Part shown: positions 1 to 8,195 of the stretch, one piece after another
Layout: every line of letters starts with the position of its first letter
How positions within the stretch are numbered: the first letter of the stretch is position 1
Assembly: GCF_041261205.1 (NCBI RefSeq)
Contig: NZ_JBGCCH010000041.1
Span: 1-64,000 of the forward strand
Reading direction: 5' to 3'
Origin: Catenulispora sp. MAP5-51
Lineage (GTDB): Bacteria; Actinomycetota; Actinomycetes; Streptomycetales; Catenulisporaceae
Length of the DNA stretch: 64,000 bases
The notes under the pieces: model-generated
Databases searched by the model: none
The model's input: only the letters and a program-made list of their open reading frames with translations
What the model was told of the DNA's origin: nothing
Position numbers and translations under genes: made by a program

Positions 1-186
1 CTAGACGACCAGCCGGACCTGGCCGACGCCGAGGTCCACACCCTGCGCTTCCGTCTTTGGCACCTGCCGGGCCGCCTGGTCCGCCACGCCCGCGATGCGA
101 TCCTGCGCATCCCCGCCGACTGGCCCTGGGCCACGGCGTTCACCACCTGCTGGGATCGCCTCGCGGCCCTGCCCAACCCCGGCTGA
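1..186 (+). CDS. IS1380-type transposase, C-terminal fragment (cut by window edge)
   Basis: Frame 1 is open from the window edge to TGA at 184-186. It gives 61 residues that contain LRFRLWHLPGRLVRHARD followed by a tryptophan-rich tail. This is how actinobacterial IS1380-family DDE transposases usually end. The catalytic part lies left of the window, so activity cannot be judged. A group II intron begins about 200 bases downstream, so the element may have been its landing site. The family call rests on recognising the tail motif only. Confidence 0.55.
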   Translation, partial: LDDQPDLADAEVHTLRFRLWHLPGRLVRHARDAILRIPADWPWATAFTTCWDRLAALPNPG

Positions 187-384
187 GCAGCCGAAATCCG
201 CCCCGCAACCTCGAAAGGAGCAGCACAGCACCCACCCGGACCTGTGGAACCCGGCGCTACCGCGGCGACACGCGACGGCCCGTCACCTCACCCGGAGGGA
301 CATAACGGGCAGACCACGAGGTAAATCAGAGACCTGTGACCGCTGTAGGGTCGGGGGCTGGCGCGGTTCCGTGTGATTGCTGTA
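187..384. other. Non-coding flank between transposase tail and group II intron
   Basis: No credible gene is seen. The stretch probably holds the end of the IS1380-type element. Two similar short strings, GTGACCGCTGTAGGG near 337 and GTGATTGCTGTAGGTC near 372, sit close to the inferred 3' end of the intron. They could be part of the exon-binding target, but this is not resolved. Confidence 0.4.
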
Positions 385-471
385 GGTCCGGCCGCTTTCC
401 CGACAGGTTTCCCGTCGGCGCTCATGTCCCGGTTGCCTTGGCCACGTCCCGTTTCCAGCCCCCGCCACCTC

Positions 472-504
472 GAACCGTGCATGCGGTTCTCCCGCACACG
501 GCTC
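472..504 (-). ncRNA. Group II intron domain V
   Basis: The minus strand reads GAGCCGTGTGCGG, then GAGAA, then CCGCATGCACGGTTC. This is a hairpin with the AGC-containing catalytic triad region and the two-base bulge region expected of domain V. It is the catalytic core of the intron. The maturase stop codon (505-503) overlaps its first two bases, a tighter join than is usual. Confidence 0.88.
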
Positions 505-1888
505 ACCGACGCCGTTCACCGCCGGCATTCGACCTTCCCCGCCAGGGCCTGTTCGCCCTGGGTGCAACGACGATCCCGACAAGAGTGATCAGACCGAGCT
601 GGTTCGGCGACTGGAAGGCCAGCACCGACCATCCGTAACCTCGGCTGCGGCGGTGCTTCTTGCGAACGAAGTCCACCAACCGCTGTCGCGCGTACTGCTC
701 GATCTTGCCGAAGTGCCGAGCCGAGTTCCCGTATCGGAAATACCCGGCCCAACCGCGCAGGAACGCCGAGACGTCCCGAGCGATCGCCTCCGGCGGCAGC
801 CCCAACCTGTTGCGGCCGGACAGTTCCCTGATCCGGTCGCGGGCGTGCTGCATCGCCTTGTCCGCGGGCCACCGGGCGAGGAACGTGACGGGCCTTCCCG
901 TGCGCTTGGACCAGCTGCTCACCAGCCGGTGATGGAACCCGAGGAAATCGAATCCCTCACCGCCGACCTGGAGCTGGACGATCCTGGTCTTGGCCTCCTT
1001 CGGTTCAAGACCGAGTTCGGCCAGCACCTGCCGCAACCGCACCAGCGCGGCCTCGGCCTGCTCACGGGACTTGCACATCACCAGCGCGTCGTCGGCATAA
1101 CGGACCAGGACCCCATGCTCGCGCACGTCCCAACCCCGGTCGATCCGGTGCAGGTAGACGTTGGCGAGCAGCGGGGAAACGACCCCGCCTTGCGGCGTCC
1201 CTGCCGCCGATGACCGCACGACCCCGTCGGTAACCACTCCCGCGCCCAACATGGCGCGCAGAAGCTTGAGCACCGACTGGTCGCACACGCGCTCCTCGAC
1301 CGCATGCACCAACCCCTGGATCGGAATCGCCTCGAAACAGTTGGCGATGTCCGTCTCCACCACCCACCTGCGACCGCGCCAAGCCTCATCGATGACGACT
1401 TGGAGCGCGTCATGCGCGGACAACCTCGGGCGGAACCCGAAACTGCACGGCAGGAAATCCGCCTCGAACACCGGCTCGATGACGAGCTTCACCGCCGCTT
1501 GCGCGATCCGGTCACGAACCGCAGGAATCGACAACGGCCGCTGCTCGCCGGGTTGGCCAGGCTTTGGAATGAAGACCCGCCGCGCCGGGAGCGGACGATA
1601 GCCACCGCCCCGCAGATCCGCCGCCAGCTCGCCGAGCAGCCGGGTGACCCCGTACTCCTCAACCGCCGACAAGGTGACCTGGTCGATGCCAGGTGCGCCG
1701 TCGTTACGGCGCACGTTGAACCACGCACGCGCCAGGACGTCTCTGCGGTAGACCTTGTCCATCAGCGCGTGGAACCGACGTCCGGGATCGGCCTTGGCCG
1801 CCCGGTAGAGCGTGTGTTGCAGGGCACGCACCGGGTCCAGCGGAGCGCTTCCGCTGGCGGCGGGACTAGCCGAGATCTCGGCACTCAC
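503..1888 (-). CDS. ltrA: Group II intron reverse transcriptase/maturase
   Basis: This 461-residue intron-encoded protein copies intron RNA into DNA and helps it splice. Reverse transcriptase blocks are visible: IPAVRDRIAQAAVKLVIEP, GFRPRLSAHDAL, the block with GTPQGGVVSPLLANVYLH, and the catalytic YADD in VRYADDALVMC near residues 265-272. The maturase (X) region follows, with FLRGWAGYFRYGNS near residue 385. No HNH endonuclease domain is seen after it, so any mobility would be endonuclease-independent. The start is GTG at 1888, with GGAGG about five bases upstream. The length is normal for the family. The protein lies in domain IV of its own intron and has no frameshifts. Confidence 0.95.
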   Translation of the reverse strand: MSAEISASPAASGSAPLDPVRALQHTLYRAAKADPGRRFHALMDKVYRRDVLARAWFNVRRNDGAPGIDQVTLSAVEEYGVTRLLGELAADLRGGGYRPLPARRVFIPKPGQPGEQRPLSIPAVRDRIAQAAVKLVIEPVFEADFLPCSFGFRPRLSAHDALQVVIDEAWRGRRWVVETDIANCFEAIPIQGLVHAVEERVCDQSVLKLLRAMLGAGVVTDGVVRSSAAGTPQGGVVSPLLANVYLHRIDRGWDVREHGVLVRYADDALVMCKSREQAEAALVRLRQVLAELGLEPKEAKTRIVQLQVGGEGFDFLGFHHRLVSSWSKRTGRPVTFLARWPADKAMQHARDRIRELSGRNRLGLPPEAIARDVSAFLRGWAGYFRYGNSARHFGKIEQYARQRLVDFVRKKHRRSRGYGWSVLAFQSPNQLGLITLVGIVVAPRANRPWRGRSNAGGERRR

Positions 1889-2472
1889 CGGGCACCTCCA
1901 ACTACATCAGCACGCATCGACGAAGCAGCGGCCCTTCCCTCACCGCCGGTTGTGTTGTCCGGTCGGCTCAAGCGGTACTACGGCCGCCTCCGACGCCCAC
2001 CCGACCAGCGTCCACTTCCCGGCGCAGACCGGTTATAGAACGCCATACTCCGGTGACACTTCCGCAGGTCACCGGGCCGGGGAGGGCCTCCCCAGTTCCC
2101 GTCGCCACTGTCGAAACGTTCCGCGCCCCATACGCCGGGGAGTCCTTGACGGCTGCATCTCCAGGATCTACACCGCGTCCATGGCCTTCACCCCGGATTC
2201 GAGGGGCTCGGCTCTCCCTGTCACCGCCCTTACGGACGGACCTCTAACGACGCCGCAGGCTTCGCGTCATGCTACGGACCGCTTCCTTGCTCCCCCTTAC
2301 AGGGCCTTCGACACTGGGCTTCGACCCCGCCCGTTTCCAGACGAAGCCGCCAGTCTGCTACCGGGCCACCTGGCTGCTACCCGGACCGGACTTCCACCGG
2401 CAAGCGACGACGAGCTTACGAACACCGATCCACCGCTACGTCACGGCGATCCTCCTGTTCTGCTGGGCGCAC

Positions 2473-3406
2473 GAGTCATCGAGGTTAAATCTGCTTGCCG
2501 CTACCGGATACCGGGCCATGGGACCGGCGGAAATACCACCGAGGCCGAACGGGGAATACGCCAACCAACCATCACACTTCGACTGTCCGAAGACGACTAA
2601 CAGACCCGAGGGATTCAGACGGGCCTAATTCAAGCCATCCAATCCAGCCAACCCCTTTAACGTGGCCCAGGTACGCCACCATGGTTGAATCTGCGGCGGC
2701 TACCTGCAACGTAATATCTCCATGACATGACATCAAATGGCATGACATGAGAACCGTGTGGCGCCACGCCTGCAACCAGCGAATCATTCACGAAAATAGG
2801 ATAATTCATTCGAAACCGCCGCCGCTCGCAAAAATCGACCTCCCCATTGACCCCAGTGTCAATGAAAGCTGATCAGACATAAGGAAAATTCGGAACGACT
2901 CGCTCGCGCATAATGGACAGCCTCGACAGCATGGAAGCACTGGGACGATGCCGCCGGGATCGCGCAGCAGTTGCGCCACCGCTACCAACACCCGAATACG
3001 CAAATTCAGCAGCGCGAACACCGCGGCCTACAGTGTAGCTATGGACGCTGAGACAGGTCACGCAAACGTAGCCACGAACAGAGCCGCCCGCCTCGACCCC
3101 AGCGAGAAGCCGTCAGCGAACCGCCACGCCTAGCACTTCATCGAACCCACACGCGGCCACCAACAGACCTGCAACGTCGCACAGGTGCCTCCGGCGTTGC
3201 CCGCTTCCGTCGCCGATTCCTCAAAGACCATCATCTACAGTCCAGACGGGCGGGCCTCGTTCTGGCTCTGGTCAGCGCGTGCAGCCCCGACCAAAAAACA
3301 CAACTGACCCAGCTCGCTAAAATGCTCGAGACCGCCCAGGCGAGCAGAACGACCAACACATTGTTGGATCAGCCCAGATAGGACGCTCTTACCGTCGACA
3401 TCCCCG
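2473..3406. other. Gene-free stretch beside the intron 5' end
   Basis: No ORF with a convincing product lies here. The base composition is less GC-rich than in the neighbouring genes, which fits eroded mobile DNA. The only ordered element noticed is a direct repeat at 2721-2750. The 5' exon of the intron (on the minus strand) is the first part of this stretch. Confidence 0.5.
2721..2750. repeat. Tandem-spaced CATGACATGA direct repeat
   Basis: CATGACATGA occurs at 2721-2730 and again at 2741-2750. The two copies are exactly 20 bases apart, so they lie on about the same face of the helix. The spacing would suit a regulator site, but no intact gene sits directly downstream. It may be a relic of a lost promoter. 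Confidence 0.4.
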
Positions 3407-3513
3407 TTGTCGGCAGACAGGTACTGGCTGACCGTCCGCCCTTACCTCGTCACCGCGATCAAGCACGGACCCACTGCCCTCGACGCCTTGCGTCGCGTCA
3501 TGACGGCAAATCA
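3407..3513 (+). pseudogene. IS66-family transposase C-terminal remnant
   Basis: The frame reads RYWLTVRPYLVTAIKHGP followed by TALDALRRVMTANQY. This aligns closely with the end of the intact IS66 transposase at 8193-9632 (NWLAVRSYIVTAIKHGLGAFDAIRQAITG). No upstream catalytic part is present in frame, so this is a decayed tail of an older IS66 copy. It is oriented opposite to the intact one. Confidence 0.75.
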
Positions 3514-3609
3514 GTATGCCGCCGATCGCCCTCATTGCCCGCAGCGACCAAGGTCCAACGATCCGACCACTGACGCTAGGACTGCCATCGTCCACCAGGT
3601 CGGCCTTAG

Positions 3610-4104
3610 TCACCATTCGCTTATGAAGCGGAATCCGGTACGATCCTCCCCCTCCCGGTATCCCATGAGTGAAATTGCCCTATCGGATGGATTCCGACTT
3701 GCAAACTCACGAATAAGCGCGAGACCCCGCGATGACACTGAGTCCAATAAATCCCCTACGACTTCAAGCGCGTCTACTCCTATCAACTCAGCAGCTCTGA
3801 ACAACAAGCTGAGCGGAATAAGGAGTTCGCGATCGTCTTCAACACCTGCTGCAACCAGTATAGCGATGATCCCCTGCCTTAGCTGTCCGACGCTTGCGTT
3901 TCGCACGCTAAGGGATGCAGTGCGCGCCGCAAAAGCGGAAAGGACTCGAGCAGAGGTCCGGTTCAGACCCGAATTAACCCTTTGAAAATCTTCGGCAGTT
4001 GAGATTTGCTCGACGATTGACGCAATCTCTCCGTCGCGCGGCCCCGGAATAGACCAAGAAGAGTAGCCGGATTCAGCGAGAGAATTCAATAGCTCTTCAC
4101 TCAT
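3610..4104 (-). CDS. Candidate immunity protein for the adjacent Rhs toxin
   Basis: This is a 164-residue, mostly helical, acidic soluble protein with no signal peptide and no domain I recognise. It starts 26 bases after the stop of the Rhs gene on the same strand. AAGGATG lies about nine bases before its ATG. A small unrelated ORF placed directly behind a polymorphic toxin tip is the standard position of the cognate immunity gene, which binds and blocks the toxin in the producer. Codon use here is less GC-rich than in the rest of the window, as in the toxin tip. The role is inferred from position only. Confidence 0.65.
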   Translation of the reverse strand: MSEELLNSLAESGYSSWSIPGPRDGEIASIVEQISTAEDFQRVNSGLNRTSARVLSAFAARTASLSVRNASVGQLRQGIIAILVAAGVEDDRELLIPLSLLFRAAELIGVDALEVVGDLLDSVSSRGLALIREFASRNPSDRAISLMGYREGEDRTGFRFISEW

Positions 4105-4129
4105 GACCCATCATCCTTACTTGATTGAT

Positions 4130-7100
4130 CTACGGCGCTCCAGAAGCAGACCATCCCGGTGGCACCATATACTGATATGGATTAACGCTCGTCCCGACGA
4201 ACGTATACCCCGCATCCATTAGCTGGCCGACTTCCAGGGCCGTGACGGTAACCCTTAAATCTTGCGCGTTCCAGAGGTTCTCATTTGTCAGGTTTGACGC
4301 ATAAAACACAATCTGTTTCTTTGTAATTACACCTGCAATCCATTCTTTATTCGCCTCGATGTCCCACCCAGCTGGGAGCGCCAAGACTTCATGATCAGCC
4401 CAATCCTTTGCTATCTCCGTGTCATCTTGCGCACCAAGCACTGCATACTTCGCGACGACCTTCGATGGCAAGATCTCGCATGCGTCGTTATGTACGAGTA
4501 TTGCAGCGTCACCCGCGACCACATAATACGTGTGGAGGTCCTTGATCGTCAGGTCGTACGTAACCATCGATGACGTGTAGTTGCGTACGGACGAAACGAT
4601 CACCACCGCCGAGCCGTCGGACTGGAGGCGGTCACCCGGCTTCAGCTGGGACGCATCGGTGAACCTGCCGGTGGTGAGGTCGTAGTACGGGTGGTTCTGA
4701 GTTCCCGTGATCACCTTCAGACCGGTGGGCGTGCTGACCGTTAGATCCGTGAAGTTCCTGTCAGTGAGCGTTTTATGGATCTCACTCACCCGGTGGTCTT
4801 CGGTTCCGCCGCCCGGCTGTGCATTCTCTATCTCATCGCCGACCTTCACCTCGCTGATCAGCTCGGTGGTGCCGTCGGCCATCTTGACACGGGTATCGCC
4901 GGCGAACGAGTGGCTGTGGCCACAGAGAGTACCAAGTCGTGAGGGTGCACTGTCGAAGCCGCCGGAAGGGTCAGTTCCCTGCCCTTCATTACCTGGCCGT
5001 GGGCATATAGAGAACGCGCACCCCACCGCATCCGCTGCGCCTATTGCCGCCCCGGTACATGCCGTTGTGGCGGCACCAAGTGAGAAACCTTCGCATTCGC
5101 TTACCATTGCCGCAATGCTTGCGGCAACGATCACCCCCACGATTGCCGTTGCCGCGACAATGGACCAGTCCGTGCCCTTGTCAAGCTTGGGCATGACGAC
5201 ACCGGGAGGCGGTGGAATGCTCGTCGGATCGGAACTATTCCAAACTTGATTCCAGTAATTACCAGCTTGACCGGTGTACTGTGCTCGCGCGGCGATGCCA
5301 GCTAGACATTTCTGATCGCAAGTAGAAACGGCCGCAGGCGGAGGAGGGGTCGACGACGGCCAAGGGGTGCTTCTCGGTGGCGGAGGGGCTGCGTTGCCAT
5401 CATCGTCGAGCGCTTTAAGGCCGCTGGGGTCGCTGCCGTTGACTGGATCGTCGGAAGAGTATGCGTATCCGCCTATTGCCTGCGGGTTAGCTGGCTGAAA
5501 GACCGGATCTGCGGAGATGAACCTCCCGCTAGTTGGGTCGTATTTCCGCGCCCCGACATCCACAAGGCCGGTAGACGTATCGCTCGTTTTTCCGAGGAAG
5601 GTGTGGTCGTCGGGGAAGATGCCGAAGGTTGTGGCAGCAGCTTGACCGCGTGGTGTGCCGTAGGGGGTTGTGTAGCGGCGGGCGGTGATGTGGTTGGTGG
5701 TGGCATCAAGCGTGGTGCCGCCGGTACCCTGGCTGTTGCCTATCTCGTAGGTAAGTGCACCGCTGGAGCTGGCGATGATTTCCGGCGCGCCGGGGTAGCT
5801 GTAGTAGCGGTTCGCGGTGACGGTGTTGCCGGCGGCGTTGAGGTGTAGTTCGGTGGCCCCGAGATAGAGGGTGGTGCCGGCGTTGGCTCCGCCCGAGTCG
5901 CGGCGGATGAGTTCGTCGCCTGAGGCGTCGTAGAGATAGTTCGTAGTCGTCTGTGGGGTGTTCGTCGCCGGGTTGGCCGCGGCAGCGTCTGTTTGCAGGC
6001 GGCCTTCGGCGTCCCATTGCAGGGTCTCGGCGCCCGCGTTGACAGGGTTGCGGCTGATCGTGTTGCCGGCGTTGTCGTACTTGTACTGGCTGGTGCCGGT
6101 GGCACCGCCGGACTGGGTGACCTGGGACAGCAGGTGAGGCCCGGTGCCTGGGGTCGAGGTGGTGTTACTGGTCCCGGCGGTCGGGTAGCTGCTAGTGCTG
6201 GTGGTGTCTGTGCCGCCGGCAGTGGTGGCGTGGTCTATCAGGGTGGAGCGGTTGCCGGTTTGGGATCCGTTGCCCAGACCCGCGGCGCCGGTGTTGTCGA
6301 ATCCATAGGTTTGCCAGTACGGGGCCGGGCCACCGAGTGCGCTGGTGGTGCCGGTGGCTGGCGGGTTGTTGCTGGTGGAGTCTGCGCAGGATCCGAGGCC
6401 TCCATTGACAGCGCTTGGGCTGTTCAGGTTGGTGGTGGCCGCAGGAGTCTGGTCGCCGGAGTCGGCCCATGCGTTGGTGAGGCGTCCGGCGTAGTCGTAG
6501 GTGTAGCACTGAATGTCCCGGGCTGCAGGGCCTGGGTCGTAACCAGAGGATGACTGGTTCTGCAGATCGGCCACCGAGGTGATCTGGCCCGCGGCGTCGT
6601 AGGTGTAGGAGACGTCATCGACGCTGTAGGCGTTCACTGTCGTCGGGTTGGCAGCGTTCTGGCCAGCGCTGGCGTCAGTAAAGCTGTTTGTGATGCGGTT
6701 GGTGGCTGGGTCGTACAGGTTTTGCTGGACGATCTGGTAGGGGTAGTCGCCCAGGGTGCGTGTTAGCAGGTTGCCGTTGGTGTCATAGACGGTGTTCCAG
6801 ATGTAGTCATAGTTGCCAGCGGTGGACAGCAGCAGGCCGTTGGCGTTGTAAGAGTTGTAGACATCGTCTGATGGCAAGCCACCCACGGCGGGCAGTTCAG
6901 TGTGGTAGAGCTGTCCGGTGATCGGGGTGTAGTAGTCGTTGGTTTGGTAGGTCCCGGCTAGAGCCCCGTTGTTATCGGCGTTTGGGATGGTCATGATCGC
7001 GCCGAGAGGTTCCCCGGCCGTGTTATAGCCAGTAACGGCTTGCTTGTAGGGGGTGGTGCCGCTGTCGGTGTAGCGGGTGGAGTCCACTGGCATGCCCAGG

Positions 7101-7807
7101 TTCGTGTGGCCATCCGAGCTGCTGGCGCTGTCGAATGTCCACTGGGCCATCAGGGCAGCGCTAGCTGGCGTACCACCCGCAACATAAGCCGCGTTGTACT
7201 CGGCGTACTTGCGGTTCAGCGTGTCGTAGTAGAAGGACAGGGTCTGACCGTCAGCGTTGGTGCTTTGGATCAGGTTTCCGTTGTTGTCGTCTTGTGTGCT
7301 GCTCGTGCCGGCATTCGGATCGACGGCAGTAGTCGAATGGCCCAGTAGGTCATTCGTGGTGGTGGTCCAGGTGTTTCTTCCGGTGGCGTCGGTGACAGTG
7401 GACTGCGTACCGTTTGTTACGTAGGAGAAGCCGTAGCTCGTCACATCCGCGTCACGCGCGTTTCCGTCAGGGGACGGCGGGTTGTTGTGGTAAGTCCACA
7501 GTGCCGTCGTGCGCCCTCGCACATCAGTGAACGTTGAGGTGGCACCGGCGGATGCGACACCGTTTCCGGCCGGGGCCGTGACATCGGTGCGGTCCAACCC
7601 TGGGTAGGCGGTAGTGGTGACGTCTCCGGCTACCGCGGTGGCACCGTTGTAGACGGTTGCTGTTAGGGGTCTGGACATGCCGTCGTAGCTGGTGACGGTG
7701 TTCGAGGCCAGTTGCGAGTCCAGCAAAGATTGTGGGGCGCCGCCGGGAGCAGTGGTCACGTGTACGGAGGTGTAGGTCTGGATGGCCCGGCCGAGGCTGT
7801 CATACAC
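4130..7807 (-). CDS. Rhs/YD-repeat polymorphic toxin with Hint domain, N-terminally truncated
   Basis: This is a 1225-residue C-terminal part of an Rhs protein. Repeated YD-type units (for example YDNAGNTISRN, YDSLGRAIQ) run through roughly residues 1-780. The conserved RHS core follows (GLVDVGARKYDPTSGRFISADPVF). A proline-rich linker, a hydrophobic segment near residue 900 (IVAATAIVGVIVAASIAAM), and a Hint-type autoprocessing domain near 966-1110 come next. The Hint domain begins HSFAGDTRVKMADG and ends AAILVHN. The last about 115 residues are a toxin tip I cannot assign. GTG at 7807 is probably not the native start: the frame closes about ten codons upstream, and a different gene fragment abuts. 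Rhs proteins are normally longer, with a secretion signal or other N-terminal module. Confidence 0.88.
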   Translation of the reverse strand: MYDSLGRAIQTYTSVHVTTAPGGAPQSLLDSQLASNTVTSYDGMSRPLTATVYNGATAVAGDVTTTAYPGLDRTDVTAPAGNGVASAGATSTFTDVRGRTTALWTYHNNPPSPDGNARDADVTSYGFSYVTNGTQSTVTDATGRNTWTTTTNDLLGHSTTAVDPNAGTSSTQDDNNGNLIQSTNADGQTLSFYYDTLNRKYAEYNAAYVAGGTPASAALMAQWTFDSASSSDGHTNLGMPVDSTRYTDSGTTPYKQAVTGYNTAGEPLGAIMTIPNADNNGALAGTYQTNDYYTPITGQLYHTELPAVGGLPSDDVYNSYNANGLLLSTAGNYDYIWNTVYDTNGNLLTRTLGDYPYQIVQQNLYDPATNRITNSFTDASAGQNAANPTTVNAYSVDDVSYTYDAAGQITSVADLQNQSSSGYDPGPAARDIQCYTYDYAGRLTNAWADSGDQTPAATTNLNSPSAVNGGLGSCADSTSNNPPATGTTSALGGPAPYWQTYGFDNTGAAGLGNGSQTGNRSTLIDHATTAGGTDTTSTSSYPTAGTSNTTSTPGTGPHLLSQVTQSGGATGTSQYKYDNAGNTISRNPVNAGAETLQWDAEGRLQTDAAAANPATNTPQTTTNYLYDASGDELIRRDSGGANAGTTLYLGATELHLNAAGNTVTANRYYSYPGAPEIIASSSGALTYEIGNSQGTGGTTLDATTNHITARRYTTPYGTPRGQAAATTFGIFPDDHTFLGKTSDTSTGLVDVGARKYDPTSGRFISADPVFQPANPQAIGGYAYSSDDPVNGSDPSGLKALDDDGNAAPPPPRSTPWPSSTPPPPAAVSTCDQKCLAGIAARAQYTGQAGNYWNQVWNSSDPTSIPPPPGVVMPKLDKGTDWSIVAATAIVGVIVAASIAAMVSECEGFSLGAATTACTGAAIGAADAVGCAFSICPRPGNEGQGTDPSGGFDSAPSRLGTLCGHSHSFAGDTRVKMADGTTELISEVKVGDEIENAQPGGGTEDHRVSEIHKTLTDRNFTDLTVSTPTGLKVITGTQNHPYYDLTTGRFTDASQLKPGDRLQSDGSAVVIVSSVRNYTSSMVTYDLTIKDLHTYYVVAGDAAILVHNDACEILPSKVVAKYAVLGAQDDTEIAKDWADHEVLALPAGWDIEANKEWIAGVITKKQIVFYASNLTNENLWNAQDLRVTVTALEVGQLMDAGYTFVGTSVNPYQYMVPPGWSASGAP

Positions 7808-7881
7808 GCTGCCGGAGACCTCGGCTCGCAGCGGCGGTCAGCGCGCTCGTGGCATGCGGCCTCGTAGTCGTGCACGACGGG

Positions 7882-8109
7882 ATGCTTGCTGGCGATCCGG
7901 TCATGCCGATCGAGGCCATCGGCCGTGCCACAGCCAATCCGCGCAACTGGTTCTACGACGACGAGGGCTTGGAACAGGTGCTGTGGGTCACCACGACCGA
8001 CGCCGGAGATCGCGTCATGGCGGAAGCACCGTCGGCCGAGGCCATGCGGTACTACGACCCGCGAAGCTATCTCAGCGAACGACGTAACACGCCGCTCGAC
8101 CACGGCTGA
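7882..8109 (+). pseudogene. Orphan gene fragment of unknown function
   Basis: The frame gives 75 residues starting MLAGDPVMPIEAIGRATANP and containing NWFYDDEGLEQVLWVTTTD. Its composition and codon use look like real coding DNA. The frame stays open further upstream to near 7830, where the truncated Rhs gene on the other strand begins. It is therefore best read as the C-terminal piece of a gene joined to Rhs DNA by recombination. I do not recognise the family. Confidence 0.4.
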
Positions 8110-8146
8110 GTGGCCCCGATACGGTGCCGATACCGGCGTCGCTCTA

Positions 8147-8195
8147 TGACTGTTGCGCCGCACCCCGCACCTTAACGATCGGGCGGCAACAGTCA
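8147..8195. terminator. Inverted repeat at the end of the IS66 transposase gene
   Basis: TGACTGTTGC at 8147-8156 is the exact reverse complement of GCAACAGTCA at 8186-8195. The 29-base space between them is GC-rich. The repeat overlaps the transposase stop codon. It could be a bidirectional terminator or part of the element end. Confidence 0.45.

Larger units (their letters stand above)
385..2472 (-). mobile_element. Group II intron (about 2.1 kb) with encoded maturase
   Basis: On the minus strand a typical intron 5' end, GTGCGCCCAGCAG, starts at 2472. About 580 bases of non-coding ribozyme domains I-IV follow, then the maturase ORF (1888-503). A near-consensus domain V (504-472) comes next, with a domain VI-like region after it. 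The intron is a self-splicing ribozyme that moves by retrohoming with its reverse transcriptase. The 5' boundary is fairly firm. The 3' boundary, put near 385 where the minus strand reads ACCTAC, is approximate. All parts look intact, so it could still be mobile. Confidence 0.85.
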
